Below are positions 22,043-32,001 of a DNA stretch of 64,000 nucleotides, piece by piece. A program made the position numbers and the translations under genes. The stretch's first letter is position 1. Each line of letters opens with the position of its first letter. The stretch covers positions 99,210 to 163,209 of the forward strand of contig UBYA01000006.1 in assembly GCA_900469615.1 (NCBI GenBank). Reading direction: 5' to 3'. The notes under the pieces were generated by a model that worked only from the letters and a program-made list of their open reading frames with translations, made no database searches and was not told the DNA's origin. The DNA comes from Hyphomicrobiales bacterium (GTDB lineage Bacteria; Pseudomonadota; Alphaproteobacteria; Rhizobiales; Rhizobiaceae).

Positions 22043-25000
22043 TCACCTTGCCCGGCCGTTCGCAAGATCGCTGAGCAGACCGGCGGCGACGGTGATGCGG
22101 GCGAGGTTCGGATCGCCGCTTTCACTGAGGCCGCCGAGTTCCTCGGCGATGCGGTTGATGCGGATGCGATCCTCCGCATGCCACGCCTGAACCGGCTGCT
22201 TGTCCTTCGGATGGTTCGATAGCGCGGAGATGACGATATCGCGACGCGCGCCGGCGATCTGGTCGAGGCTGCGCGCCAAGGCGAGGCTCTCATAGTGGTC
22301 GCCGGTGACGATCCGGCTGCCGGCGAGCAGCAGGCGGCCGATACGGAAGGTCTGCGAGACCGTGAAATAGCTTTCCGCCGCCCGGTTCAGCGTATCGCCG
22401 GTGCGCTCGGCGATCTGCATGATCTCCGGCACGAGGACGAGCGCGTAGATGGTGGCGATCTCCGAAGCGAGTTTTTCCGGCAGCCCAGCCGCCTGATATT
22501 CCGCCTCGCGGGCAGCGATCTCCGCCGCGAAATCCGCCGGGATATGGCTGAGGAAGACGGGCCGCAGCTTCTTGACCGCTGCACGAAGCCGGCTAACGGT
22601 TTCCTCTATGTCGCCCTTGGCGGCTCCGGTTTTCAGCAGGAGGCGCGTCAGCGCGGTATAGACCTCGGTGATCTCGCCATAGACGCGGTTCTGCATCTGG
22701 CCGCCGACCTTGCCGTCCAGCGCGTCCGTCTCGTTCCAGAGCCGGTCGAGATCGAAGCCATCGCGGGCGATCACCGCCGCCTTGACGACCTCGGCGGCGG
22801 ACGCGGCCGTCGCGTCCATCATGCTGACCGCAAAGCCCGGCCCGCCGCGGTTGATCGCTTCGTTGGCGAGCGCCGTACCGATGATTTCACGGCGCAGACG
22901 ATGGTTTTCGATATCGCTGGCGTTGGAACGCTGCATCCTGGCCGGAAAATAGCGGCTGAGGGTAGCGGCGAAGTAAGGGTCGTCGGGAAGATCGCTCGCA
23001 ACAAGCGCGTCGAAGAGGACGATCTTGGCATAGGAAAGCAGCACGCCGATTTCGGGGCGCGTCAGCGGGCGCCCGTTGGCGTAGCGCTCGGCGAAAGTCT
23101 GGTCGTCAGGCAGGGTCTCGACCTTGCGGTTGAGCTGCTTGGCGCCTTCCAGCACGCTCATGAAGCGGCTGAGTTCCAGGCCGTTGCCGGTACCCTTGCG
23201 CTCCGTCAGCGAGATTGCCAGGGATTGCAGGTAGTTGTTGCGCAAGACCAGCGCCGCCACTTCGTCCGTCATGGAGGCGAGCAGCGTGTCGCGCTTGGCG
23301 CGCGTCAGCCGGTCGTCGAACATGGCGGAGGCAAGGGCGATCTTGATGTTGACCTCGACGTCGGAGGTGTTGACGCCGGCGGAATTGTCGATGGCGTCGG
23401 AGTTGCAGCGACCGCCCTTGAGGCCATAGGCGATGCGGCCCTTCTGCGTGACGCCGAGATTGGCGCCCTCGCCGATCACCTTGGCGCGCACCTCGTCCGC
23501 AGCGATGCGGATCGGATCGTTGGCACGGTCGCCGACTTCCGAATCCGTTTCGGCCGGCGCCTTGACATAGGTGCCGATGCCACCGAACCACAGCAGGTCG
23601 ACCGGAGCTTTCAGGATCGCCGTCATGATCTCGAACGGTGTTGCGACCGATTTGTCGATCCCGATGGCGGCGACGGCCTCCGGCGTCAGCGTCACGGATT
23701 TCGCCGAGCGGGAAATGATCATCGCACCCTTCGACAGGACGGACTTGTCGAAATCCTGCCAGCTGGAGCGCGGCAGGTTGAAAAGGCGCTGCCGTTCGGC
23801 CAGCGTCTTTTCCATGTCCGGATCCGGATCGATGATGATGTCGCGATGGTCGAAGGCGGCCAGCAGGCGGATCTTCGGCGACAGCAGCATGCCGTTGCCG
23901 AAGACGTCGCCCGACATGTCGCCGACGCCGACGACGCTGAAGGGCGTCATCTGGATATCGACGTCCATCTCGCGGAAATGCCGTTTCACGGTTTCCCAGG
24001 CGCCGCGGGCGGTGATGCCCATTTTCTTGTGGTCGTAGCCGGCCGAGCCGCCGGAAGCGAAAGCGTCGTCCAGCCAGAAACCGGCTTCCTGCGCCAGTGC
24101 ATTGGCGGTGTCGGAGAAGGTGGCGGTGCCCTTGTCGGCAGCGACGACGAAATAGGGGTCGTCGCCGTCGAGCCGCACGGTATCGGCGGGCGGAATGATA
24201 TCGGCGCCGGAGATGTTGTCGGTGATCGACAGCAGCGTGCGGATATAGGTCTTGTAGGCTTCACGGCCGGCATTGAAGATTTCGTCGCGGCTGCCGCCGG
24301 CCGGAAGCTTCTTCGGATAGAAGCCGCCCTTGGCGCCGACGGGCACGATGACCGCGTTCTTGACCTGCTGCGCCTTTACGAGGCCGAGCACTTCGGTCCG
24401 ATAATCCTCGGCGCGGTCGGACCAGCGCAGGCCGCCGCGCGCCACCTTGCCGAAGCGCAGGTGCACGCCTTCCACTTCGACGCCGTAAACGAAGATCTCG
24501 CGGAACGGCCGGGGTTCGGGGAGGCCATCCAGCAGCTTCGGATCGAGCTTGAAGGCGAGCATCGCCTTTGGCGTGCCATCGGCATTCCTCTGGAAATAGT
24601 TGGTGCGCAGCGTCGCGTCGATGGCGTTGACGTAGCGGCGCAGGATGCGGTCGTCGTCGAGGCTCGGAACGTCGGCCAGCTCTGTTTCGATGGCGGCATG
24701 CAGCTCGGAGAGCTTCTTGGTGCGGTTCTTGTCGCTGAGCTTCGGATCAAGGGTATCGTGAAAAAGGCGGAAGAGCGATGCGGCGATGCGCGGATACTTG
24801 TCCAGCGTCGCGGCGATGTAATCCTGCGAATAGGCGATGCCGGCCTGGCGCAGATAGCGCGAATAGGCGCGCAGCACGTTGGTTTCGCGGGCAGAAAGAT
24901 CGGCGGAGACGATCAGCCTGTTGAAGGCGTCGTTGTCGATCGTGTCGCCAAAGGCGGCGAGGAAGGCTTCCTCCAGCGCGGCGCCATGACGCGCGAGGTC

Positions 25001-26833
25001 GATCGTCAGGCCGTTGCGGGCCTCGAGCTCCATGTCGTGCAGCACGACATGGCCGGTTGCGCCGTCCTTTGCCGTCACGTAGATATCGAAGGTGCGCTCG
25101 CTGATGACGTTGAAGCCGAGATTTTCGAGCAGCGGCACGCGGCGCGACAGCGCCAGATTGCCCTGCCCGTGGAAGATCTTCAGCGAGAGGATGTCGCCTG
25201 CCTCGTCCTTGCGCATGTAGAAGCCGATGCGGATCGGTTCGGCGCCGGCCGTTGCGATGATATCGGGCAGGTCCGCAAAGGCGTCTTCGGGCGAGAAGGC
25301 TTCCTGGAAAGCCTGGCTGACGGAGATGCCGGGCGCCTTCGGGCCGGCCAGCATGACGAAACGTTCGTCCCAGCGGGCGGTGATGGCGCGGATCGCCTCT
25401 TCCAGCCTGGCCTGGGGAACATGCGGCGTCTTGCCGGCGCTGCGGCCGATGATGAAGTGCACGCGCGCCACGCCGCCTTCGGGGAAAGCCGGGTAATAGG
25501 CGGAGACGCGGCCGTCATAGACGGTCTTCAGGTAGTTGCCGATCTTCTCGCGGACGACGGAATCATATTCCTCGCGCGGAACGTAAATGATCACCGAGAC
25601 GAAGCGGTCGAAATGATCGATGCGCGGCAGCGCACGCACGCGCGGCCGGTCCGTCAGGTCGTTGATCTGCTCGGCAAAGCTTGCCAGCAGGGACGTATCG
25701 ATCTGGAAGAGGTCGTCGCGGGGATAGGATTCCAGCGTGTTGTCGAGCATGCGGCCGGAATGGCTGGTGGGATCGAAGCCGAAGTGATCCTTGACCTTCT
25801 GTACCTTCGAGCGCAGCAGCGGCACCTCGGCGGCAGCGCTGGTATAGGCGGTGGAGGTAAAGAGGCCGACGATGCGCAATTCGCCCGTCACGTTGCCGTC
25901 CGCGTCGAAGCGCTTGACGCCGACATAATCCATATAGGCGCGGCGATGGACGATCGATTTGACGTTCGCCTTGGTGACGATCAGGAAATCCGGCCCGTCG
26001 AGGAAGGCGAGGATTTCCGGCGTCGTGGTGACGGCATCCCGGCCCTGTCGCAACACGCGGACATCGGGATTGGAAAGGATGCCGAGGCCGGTGCCGCGAT
26101 CACGCTCGACCTTGGCGTTGGCGCCCTTGCCGGAGTAGACATATTCGCGCATGCCGAGGAAGGTGAAATTGCCGTCCCGTAGCCAGGCAAGGAAAGCGAG
26201 CGCTTCGTCGCGATCGTTCCTGCGGCGGCCGGCCGCCTCATAGGTGGAAAGCTCGGAAATGACGGTATCGAGGCGCGCGAGCATCGGCTTCCAGTCGGAA
26301 ACGGCGAGATGCGTCTGATCGAGCACGGCCTGGACCCGCTTGGCCAGGTCCACCGCCTGCGCCGCCGTCAAAGGCGAAAGGTGAAGCTGGATATGGCTGA
26401 CACGATGGGCAGGGTCGCTGGGGTGGTCGGCGGAATAAAGGATCGGCTGCCTGCCACTTTCGACGACCAGGATCGGGTGCACGGCCATGTAGAGGTCGCG
26501 GTAGCTGCTCGTCACCTCGCCCATGACCGATTCATAGAGAAAGGGCATGTTGTGGTCGGTGATCGAGAGGATCGACACGGCGACGCCATCGGGCTCGATG
26601 TTGGCAACCTGCTCGATGCTGACACGCGGAGACGTGCCGCTCCAGGCCGCCAGCTCCCTGCCAGCATGCACGGCGGCAAGCGCCAGCATTTCAGGGCTGT
26701 AAAGCTCCATATCGTCGTTGCTGGCCCGGCCGAACAGGATTTCGGGCTCGAGGTATGCCTCGCCCGTCGCCGCGGCGATCTTGCGTGCCGCTTCGATCTG
26801 TTTTTCCCGTTTCGGATTGGTTTTGGGCGCCAT
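22043..26833 (-). CDS. NAD-specific glutamate dehydrogenase, 180-kDa type
   Basis: Giant GDH (1,596 aa) that deaminates glutamate to 2-oxoglutarate. The N-terminal third contains ACT-like regulatory segments, including NFTFLGMREY. The catalytic core shows RWSDRAEDYRTEVLGLVKAQ and VPVGAKGGFYPKK (about residue 830). NAD-binding segments (VVAADKGTATFSDTAN, IGVVGVGDMSGD-like text with SVVGVGDMSGDVFGNGM) follow. A long helical C-terminus completes it. GGAGGAA lies just before ATG 26833. It is divergent from pdxY. Confidence 0.96.
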   Translation of the reverse strand: MAPKTNPKREKQIEAARKIAAATGEAYLEPEILFGRASNDDMELYSPEMLALAAVHAGRELAAWSGTSPRVSIEQVANIEPDGVAVSILSITDHNMPFLYESVMGEVTSSYRDLYMAVHPILVVESGRQPILYSADHPSDPAHRVSHIQLHLSPLTAAQAVDLAKRVQAVLDQTHLAVSDWKPMLARLDTVISELSTYEAAGRRRNDRDEALAFLAWLRDGNFTFLGMREYVYSGKGANAKVERDRGTGLGILSNPDVRVLRQGRDAVTTTPEILAFLDGPDFLIVTKANVKSIVHRRAYMDYVGVKRFDADGNVTGELRIVGLFTSTAYTSAAAEVPLLRSKVQKVKDHFGFDPTSHSGRMLDNTLESYPRDDLFQIDTSLLASFAEQINDLTDRPRVRALPRIDHFDRFVSVIIYVPREEYDSVVREKIGNYLKTVYDGRVSAYYPAFPEGGVARVHFIIGRSAGKTPHVPQARLEEAIRAITARWDERFVMLAGPKAPGISVSQAFQEAFSPEDAFADLPDIIATAGAEPIRIGFYMRKDEAGDILSLKIFHGQGNLALSRRVPLLENLGFNVISERTFDIYVTAKDGATGHVVLHDMELEARNGLTIDLARHGAALEEAFLAAFGDTIDNDAFNRLIVSADLSARETNVLRAYSRYLRQAGIAYSQDYIAATLDKYPRIAASLFRLFHDTLDPKLSDKNRTKKLSELHAAIETELADVPSLDDDRILRRYVNAIDATLRTNYFQRNADGTPKAMLAFKLDPKLLDGLPEPRPFREIFVYGVEVEGVHLRFGKVARGGLRWSDRAEDYRTEVLGLVKAQQVKNAVIVPVGAKGGFYPKKLPAGGSRDEIFNAGREAYKTYIRTLLSITDNISGADIIPPADTVRLDGDDPYFVVAADKGTATFSDTANALAQEAGFWLDDAFASGGSAGYDHKKMGITARGAWETVKRHFREMDVDIQMTPFSVVGVGDMSGDVFGNGMLLSPKIRLLAAFDHRDIIIDPDPDMEKTLAERQRLFNLPRSSWQDFDKSVLSKGAMIISRSAKSVTLTPEAVAAIGIDKSVATPFEIMTAILKAPVDLLWFGGIGTYVKAPAETDSEVGDRANDPIRIAADEVRAKVIGEGANLGVTQKGRIAYGLKGGRCNSDAIDNSAGVNTSDVEVNIKIALASAMFDDRLTRAKRDTLLASMTDEVAALVLRNNYLQSLAISLTERKGTGNGLELSRFMSVLEGAKQLNRKVETLPDDQTFAERYANGRPLTRPEIGVLLSYAKIVLFDALVASDLPDDPYFAATLSRYFPARMQRSNASDIENHRLRREIIGTALANEAINRGGPGFAVSMMDATAASAAEVVKAAVIARDGFDLDRLWNETDALDGKVGGQMQNRVYGEITEVYTALTRLLLKTGAAKGDIEETVSRLRAAVKKLRPVFLSHIPADFAAEIAAREAEYQAAGLPEKLASEIATIYALVLVPEIMQIAERTGDTLNRAAESYFTVSQTFRIGRLLLAGSRIVTGDHYESLALARSLDQIAGARRDIVISALSNHPKDKQPVQAWHAEDRIRINRIAEELGGLSESGDPNLARITVAAGLLSDLANGRAR

Positions 26834-27127
26834 GGAATTCCTCCGGATTTTCGAATTTTGACCACAGTAGCAGAAGGTTTAGCGAAAAAACTGGCAAAAA
26901 GAATGCGAATTTGATTGCTTTCGGACTGATTTTGCCTCGTTTTCCTAGAAATCTTGCCGGAATGCGCGATCTTGGCGCAAAGCACATATCGATGATGTGA
27001 AACGGGTGGAATCAGCCCATCAACAGAGGTTTTCATGACTCTGTGAAGTGCGGTTGACAGAGTGGCGCAAAAGGGACCATCAACAGCGCCATTGCTGTCT
27101 GAAGTCCTGAATTTGAAAGCAAGCATC

Positions 27128-28003
27128 ATGTCGCAAATGTCGGCCGGCGCCGTTATCGTCATTTCCAGCCATGTCGTCAGAGGGGCCGTCGGCAATCGTG
27201 CCGCCGTCTTCGCGCTGGAAACGCTCGGCCACCCCGTCTGGGCGCTGCCGACTATCGTTTTGCCCTGGCATCCGGGGCATGGCCGCTCGACGCGGCTGAC
27301 CTTCAACGAGGCGGATTTCAACCACGCTATCGACGATCTCATCGCCGCACCGTGGCTTTCCGAAGTCAAGGCGGTGCTGTCGGGTTATTTCGGCAACGCG
27401 GCGCAGGCGCATTCCGTTGCCCGGCTGGTAACGGCCCTGCGGGAAAAGAACCCCGATCTCCTCTATGCCTGCGATCCGGTGATCGGCGATGCCGGCGGCC
27501 TCTACGTGCCGGAAGCGACGGCGGAAGCGATCCGCGACCACCTGATCCCGCTGGCATCGCTCGCGACGCCGAACCGCTATGAGCTTGCCTGGCTCGCCGG
27601 TGCGCCGCTCGAGGACAACAATGCCGTCATGGAAGCGGCCCTCGCCCTCGGGCCGTCACGCATGCTGGTGACATCGGCGGTGCCGATGATGGCCGGCGGC
27701 ATCGGAAATCTCTATCTCAGCGGCCGAAACGCGTTGCTCGCCGAGCATCGCAGCATAGAAGGCGCTCCGAACGGGCTTGGCGATCTGCTGTCTGCCGTAT
27801 TCCTGTCGCGCCTGCTCTCCGGCATGGATGAGGAGCGCGCCCTGCAGCTGGCGACGGCCAGCGTCTACGAGGTACTGGCGCGCGCCGTCAAGCGCGGCAG
27901 CGACGAGCTGACGCTCGCCGCGGATTCGGCAAGCCTGTCGACGCCGATGGCGATGGTGCAGCTGCGGCATCTCGTTCACCCGGCGCAGCGACGGAAAAAA
28001 TAG
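27128..28003 (+). CDS. pdxY: Pyridoxal kinase PdxY-like
   Basis: Ribokinase-fold enzyme phosphorylating pyridoxal. It begins IVISSHVVRGAVGNRAAVFALE, the typical pyridoxal kinase opening. CDPVIGDAGGLYVPE and TPNRYELAWLAG follow, and APNGLGDLLSAVFL contains the catalytic-base aspartate in a variant of the GTGD motif (G-L-G-D). The product is 291 aa from ATG 27128; a GTG at 27062 would add 22 residues. The 294-bp gap to the divergent NAD-GDH gene includes a TTGACA at 27054-27059 without a clear -10. Confidence 0.9.
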   Translation: MSQMSAGAVIVISSHVVRGAVGNRAAVFALETLGHPVWALPTIVLPWHPGHGRSTRLTFNEADFNHAIDDLIAAPWLSEVKAVLSGYFGNAAQAHSVARLVTALREKNPDLLYACDPVIGDAGGLYVPEATAEAIRDHLIPLASLATPNRYELAWLAGAPLEDNNAVMEAALALGPSRMLVTSAVPMMAGGIGNLYLSGRNALLAEHRSIEGAPNGLGDLLSAVFLSRLLSGMDEERALQLATASVYEVLARAVKRGSDELTLAADSASLSTPMAMVQLRHLVHPAQRRKK

Positions 28004-28075
28004 CGGCTCGCAGCCGTTAACGCTTTTTGCAACGCAGCAGTTGCCATCGGCCATAGCGCGCTGTAATCCAGTAGC

Positions 28076-28717
28076 ATGCAAAGCTTTCCCGACACCCTTC
28101 TGAACGGCTATCGCAATTTCATGAGCGGGCGTTACGTCGATGAGCGCGAACGCTATCGCACTCTGGCGGAGCTCGGCCAGAATCCATCGACCCTCGTTAT
28201 TGCCTGTAGTGACTCCCGTTCGGCGCCGGAGATCATCTTCGACGCAGGGCCGGGAGAGCTGTTCGTCATCCGCAATGTCGCCAACATGGTGCCGCCCTAT
28301 GAGCCGGACAGTAATTTCCATGCGACGTCGGCCGCGCTTGAATTCGCGGTTCTGTCGCTGAAAGTGTCCGATATCGTCGTCATGGGTCATGGTCGCTGCG
28401 GCGGCATCCGCGCCGCGCTCGATCCCAATGCCGAGCCGCTGTCGCCGGGCGACTTCATCGGCCGATGGATGGCGCTGCTGAAGCCGGCGGCCGAACAGAT
28501 CCAGAGCAACGATATCATGACGCAGACTGAGCGCCAGACGGCCCTGGAGCGCATTTCGATCCGCAATTCGCTGGACAATCTGCGCAGCTTCCCGGAAATC
28601 AAGACGCGCGAGGAAGAGGGCAAGCTGCACCTGCACGGCGCCTGGTTCGATATTTCGACCGGCGAACTATGGGTCATGGACCCGGCGACGCGAGATTTCA
28701 TTCGCCCGGATGTCTGA
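28076..28717 (+). CDS. Beta-class carbonic anhydrase
   Basis: Zinc enzyme interconverting CO2 and bicarbonate. Zinc ligands are C44 (in CSDSR, with the D46/R48 dyad), H105 and C108 (HGRCGG). VIRNVANMVPP is a further signature. The product is 213 aa, usual for the plant-type beta class. It lies 72 bp after pdxY and ends at a strong terminator shared with the convergent transglycosylase gene. Confidence 0.96.
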   Translation: MQSFPDTLLNGYRNFMSGRYVDERERYRTLAELGQNPSTLVIACSDSRSAPEIIFDAGPGELFVIRNVANMVPPYEPDSNFHATSAALEFAVLSLKVSDIVVMGHGRCGGIRAALDPNAEPLSPGDFIGRWMALLKPAAEQIQSNDIMTQTERQTALERISIRNSLDNLRSFPEIKTREEEGKLHLHGAWFDISTGELWVMDPATRDFIRPDV

Positions 28718-28739
28718 TTGGCGGAAGGCAGATCACATG

Positions 28740-28778
28740 AAAAGGCGCTGCAACCGGGTGGATTGCAGCGCCTTTTTT
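28740..28778. terminator. Bidirectional Rho-independent terminator
   Basis: AAAAGGCGCTGCAA (28740-28753) pairs perfectly with TTGCAGCGCCTTTT (28763-28776) around a 9-nt loop, followed by more T on the plus strand. It separates the convergent carbonic anhydrase and lytic transglycosylase genes. Confidence 0.92.
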
Positions 28779-28792
28779 GATTCGGAATCCGC

Positions 28793-29614
28793 TTACTTGC
28801 CGTCGATCTGCTGGCCGATATAGGCGATTGCCTGCTGGTAGACCTTTGCGTCGTTCCAGCCGGCGATGGCGGCAAAATTCGGCTCGCCGGGCTGATAGCC
28901 GGCGCCAGGCTGCCAGCCGTGACCGCGCAGGAAGTTGGCGGTCGACGCAAGCGCATCGGCGCGCGATCCCACGAGATCGACCCGGCCGTCGCCATCCTCG
29001 TCGACGCCGAAGGCAACCACGTTCTTGGGCATGAATTGCGTCTGGCCGATTTCGCCGTGAGCCGCGCCGCGCGCCGCCGGGCTCAGATAGCCTTCGCCGA
29101 CGAGCTTGAGGGCGGAATAGAGCTGCTCGGTGAAGAATGCGGAACGGCGGCAGTCATAGGCGAGCGTCGAAACCGCCGAAAGCGTATGCTGGTCGCCCAT
29201 ATAGCTGCCGAATCCCGTTTCCATGCCCCAGATCGCGATGATCGGGCCTGGCGGTACGCCGAAGCGCTTCTGGATCTTGGCAAACAGCGCCGCATTGGCC
29301 TGCTTCATGCTCCGGCCGCGGTTGATGATCGTCTGGCCGCCGCGCTTCTTCATGAATTCCTCGAAGGAAAGCTTGAAGCTCTTCTGGCCGCGGTCGGCGC
29401 GGATGGTGGGCTGGTTGTAATGGACGTTCGCGAAGGCCCTGTCGAGGACGGAAGGGCTGACACCCTGTCCCTGCGCTTCACGCTTGAATTCCTGCACCCA
29501 GTTCTCGAAACCGGCGGAAGTGTTGCCGCAGGACGCGGCATTTGCCGCAAGCGGCATCGCCAGCAGCAACCCGCCCGCCACGAGAGCTGCCATTCCAGAC
29601 ATTGTGAAGCGCAT
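28793..29614 (-). CDS. Lytic murein transglycosylase (MltB-like, SLT_2 domain)
   Basis: Periplasmic peptidoglycan-cleaving enzyme. A Sec signal peptide ends at ANAAS (about residue 27). The catalytic glutamate is in IWGMETGFGSYMG, and GEIGQTQFMP and LRGHGWQPGAGY are further SLT_2 signatures. The product is 273 aa with no C-terminal peptidoglycan-binding domain, so it is the short form. Its leader region contains a small inverted repeat (TACCGCG/CGCGGTA at 29633-29653). Confidence 0.92.
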   Translation of the reverse strand: MRFTMSGMAALVAGGLLLAMPLAANAASCGNTSAGFENWVQEFKREAQGQGVSPSVLDRAFANVHYNQPTIRADRGQKSFKLSFEEFMKKRGGQTIINRGRSMKQANAALFAKIQKRFGVPPGPIIAIWGMETGFGSYMGDQHTLSAVSTLAYDCRRSAFFTEQLYSALKLVGEGYLSPAARGAAHGEIGQTQFMPKNVVAFGVDEDGDGRVDLVGSRADALASTANFLRGHGWQPGAGYQPGEPNFAAIAGWNDAKVYQQAIAYIGQQIDGK

Positions 29615-29772
29615 TCAGTGTCCCCGAATTCTTACCGCGCTGCGAACGCGGTAACCGTTTTCAATGGCGCATAAATCCTTTCAAGCCAGGGATTCACGCG
29701 TTGTTCGTCGCTACCGGACCATGCCAGCATCCGACGGTTCTGTCATTATCACATTTTAGCGGTCGGTGTTTT

Positions 29773-29788
29773 CGTTTCATGTGAAACA
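29773..29788. promoter_or_regulatory. parS-like palindrome (two mismatches)
   Basis: CGTTTCATGTGAAACA differs from the parS consensus at the first position and at one central base. It lies in the gap between the transglycosylase gene and asd, 26 kb from parAB. It may be a weak ParB site or chance. Confidence 0.45.
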
Positions 29789-29807
29789 TCGCCGCCGAAA
29801 CATTCGC

Positions 29808-29842
29808 AAAAGCCTCGCCTTTCGTTCGAAATGGCGAGGCTT
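29808..29842 (-). terminator. Terminator of asd
   Basis: AAGCCTCGCC (29810-29819) pairs with GGCGAGGCTT (29833-29842). On the minus strand the stem is followed by two more T, giving a run of four. It lies 58 bp after the asd stop. Confidence 0.7.
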
Positions 29843-29900
29843 CCATTCAATCCTGCCTAGCTGGCGAAGATTTATAAACCGTAAATTGGTTTACGAATCC

Positions 29901-30935
29901 TTATGCAGCCTGCTTGCGCGGCTTGATCAGGCCACGGTTGACGAGCAGTTCGGCGATCTGGATGGCGTTGAGCGCGGCACCCTTGCGCAGGTTGTCGGAG
30001 ACGACCCATATGTTGAGGCCGTTTTCGACGGTCGCGTCTTCACGGATGCGCGAAATATAGGTCGCGTCCTCGCCGGCGGATTCGTAAGGCGTGATGTAGC
30101 CGCCGTTTTCCCGCTTGTCGATGACGAGGCAGCCCGGTGCCTCGCGCAGGATATCGCGGGCCTGATCGGCGGTGATCTCGTTTTCGAACTCGATGTTGAC
30201 CGATTCGGAATGCCCGATGAAGACCGGCACGCGGACAGCCGTGCAGGTCACCTTGATCTTCGGATCGAGCATCTTCTTGGTTTCGGCAAGCACCTTCCAT
30301 TCTTCCTTGGTGTAGCCGTCTTCCATGAAGACATCGATGTGCGGAATGACGTTGAAGGCGATGCGCTTGGTGAACTTCTTCGCCTCGATCGGATCGGCGA
30401 CGAAGACGGCGCGCGTCTGGTTGAACAGCTCGTCCATGCCGTCCTTGCCGGCGCCCGAGACCGACTGGTAGGTCGAAATGACGACGCGCTTGATCTTGGC
30501 GAAGTCGTGCAGCGGCTTCAGCGCGACAACGAGCTGCGCGGTCGAGCAATTCGGGTTGGCGATGATGTTGCGCTTGGTGAACTGCGCGACGGCATCCGGG
30601 TTTACTTCCGGGACGATCAGCGGCACATCGGCGTCGTAGCGCCATGCGGAGGAGTTGTCGATGACGACGCAGCCCTGGGCGCCGATCTTCGGCGAGAACT
30701 TCTTCGAGACGTCGCCGCCGGCCGACATCAGGCATATGTCGGTGTCGGAGAAATCGTAGTTCTCCAGGTTGGAAACCTTCAGCGTCCGGTCCCCGAAGGA
30801 CACTTCGGTTCCCTGCGAACGGGCCGATGCGAGCGCCACGACCTCATCGGCCGGGAAGCCGCGCTCGGCCAGGATATTGAGCATTTCACGACCGACATTT
30901 CCGGTCGCGCCCGCTACTGCAACTTTGAAACCCAT
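29901..30935 (-). CDS. asd: Aspartate-semialdehyde dehydrogenase
   Basis: Reduces aspartyl phosphate to the semialdehyde feeding Lys, Met, Thr and diaminopimelate synthesis. It has the NADP-binding GATGNVGREML at the N-terminus, the nucleophile C130 in NPNCSTAQL, STYQSVSGAGK, and the HSESVNIEFE histidine region. The product is 344 aa, normal. A possible 38-codon reading frame lies about 110 bp upstream on the same strand. Confidence 0.97.
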   Translation of the reverse strand: MGFKVAVAGATGNVGREMLNILAERGFPADEVVALASARSQGTEVSFGDRTLKVSNLENYDFSDTDICLMSAGGDVSKKFSPKIGAQGCVVIDNSSAWRYDADVPLIVPEVNPDAVAQFTKRNIIANPNCSTAQLVVALKPLHDFAKIKRVVISTYQSVSGAGKDGMDELFNQTRAVFVADPIEAKKFTKRIAFNVIPHIDVFMEDGYTKEEWKVLAETKKMLDPKIKVTCTAVRVPVFIGHSESVNIEFENEITADQARDILREAPGCLVIDKRENGGYITPYESAGEDATYISRIREDATVENGLNIWVVSDNLRKGAALNAIQIAELLVNRGLIKPRKQAA

Positions 30936-31045
30936 TTCTCAAGCTCTCTTTCTCTTCTCTCCTCTTTGGCGAGGGGGGAACCGCGGCCATGACGACCGGT
31001 TCCTGTCCCCGACCGAGCCGGGGAGAGAGCGGCAGGCCAGAGACG

Positions 31046-31162
31046 TCAGACGGTTTTCGTCGTCGTTTTGGCCTTGGTTTTGGAAGAAACCGGAAAATAG
31101 ACATCCCGCCCGGCATCGTCTGCCGGGTGACTGAGGCTATCGATCTGTTCGAAGCGAACCAT
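31046..31162 (-). CDS. Possible 38-aa small protein upstream of asd
   Basis: I translate a short frame from ATG 31162: it begins MVRFEQIDSLSHPADDAG, continues RDVYFPVSSKTKAK and ends TTTKTV. AAGGAAG ends 6 nt before the ATG, a strong ribosome site. The C-terminal third is Lys/Thr-rich. I do not recognise the family. It could be a small protein, a leader peptide for asd, or chance. The rest of the gap 30936-31311 shows only short G/C-rich inverted repeats near 30975-31030. Confidence 0.4.
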   Translation of the reverse strand: MVRFEQIDSLSHPADDAGRDVYFPVSSKTKAKTTTKTV

Positions 31163-31311
31163 GGAAGTCTTCCTTTTCCGCCGCCGGTTCTAAGACGTTT
31201 TCCACAGGAGTCAAGAATTTCCTCGCTCGCATCGATGCGGGGAGCGAGGAAATCGGGACCGCCGAAACCTGCCTTCCGCCTGTCGTGTTCGACGGCGGGC
31301 CGTGCCGGGTG

Positions 31312-31821
31312 TCAGCGATTGGACTTGCGGGTGGATTCGAACAGGAACCAGGTGCGGCGCTCGGTTTCGTCCAGCCAGTTTTCAAGCAGGCTGGCGGTGG
31401 CGATGTCGCCGTATTCGTCGCAGACATCGTGGACGGCGCGGATTTCCGCCGCGAGCTTGAGGTTGTTGTCCGCCAGTTCGGCAAGCATGTCCTGCGGATC
31501 GACATATTCGGCATCATTGTCCGGGATGCGCTGCAGCTTGGCGATCTGGCCGATCGACCGCAGGGTCGTGCCGCCGATTTTCCGTGCGCGCTCGGCCATG
31601 GGATCGGTCATCGCGAAGATCTGCTCGCCCTGTTCGTCGAGAAGCAGGTGATAGTCGCGGAAATGCGGTCCGCTCATGTGCCAGTGAAAATTCTTGGTCT
31701 TCAGGTAAAGAGCAAAGACATCCGCCAGCAGCGCGCTCAATGCTGCGGAAATATCGCGTGTCGCCTCCTCGCTGAGATTGGTGCGAGTTCCCAGTTTCGA
31801 TTTGGTGTTGGCGCTACTCAT
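31312..31821 (-). CDS. dps: Dps family DNA-binding ferritin
   Basis: Dodecameric iron-storage and DNA-protecting protein. Its four-helix ferritin-like body carries the inter-subunit ferroxidase motif NFHWHMSGPHFRDYHLLLDEQ with the histidine at residue 46. The Lys/Arg/Thr-containing N-terminal tail could bind DNA. The product is 169 aa, usual. It is monocistronic by spacing and has a candidate promoter about 180 bp upstream. Confidence 0.95.
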   Translation of the reverse strand: MSSANTKSKLGTRTNLSEEATRDISAALSALLADVFALYLKTKNFHWHMSGPHFRDYHLLLDEQGEQIFAMTDPMAERARKIGGTTLRSIGQIAKLQRIPDNDAEYVDPQDMLAELADNNLKLAAEIRAVHDVCDEYGDIATASLLENWLDETERRTWFLFESTRKSNR

Positions 31822-32001
31822 AAAGACGTCCTCCGTTTGTTGTTCACGACAGCGATGGCCGGCGGATCTTATGGGAGTTCGATGACATTCGCTGTTGCGT
31901 GGGATCGCATGGAAAAGAATGCATTCTGAAATTGCACGGTCGGGATGCCGTTTCCGGACATGCCGCCGGCGATGCTATGCGGAAAACCCGAACGTCTCTA
32001 C

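Noticed and set aside
22295..26182. 1,295-codon open frame antisense to the NAD-glutamate dehydrogenase gene
   Set aside because: Same codon-bias mirror effect; the minus strand carries the conserved GDH motifs.
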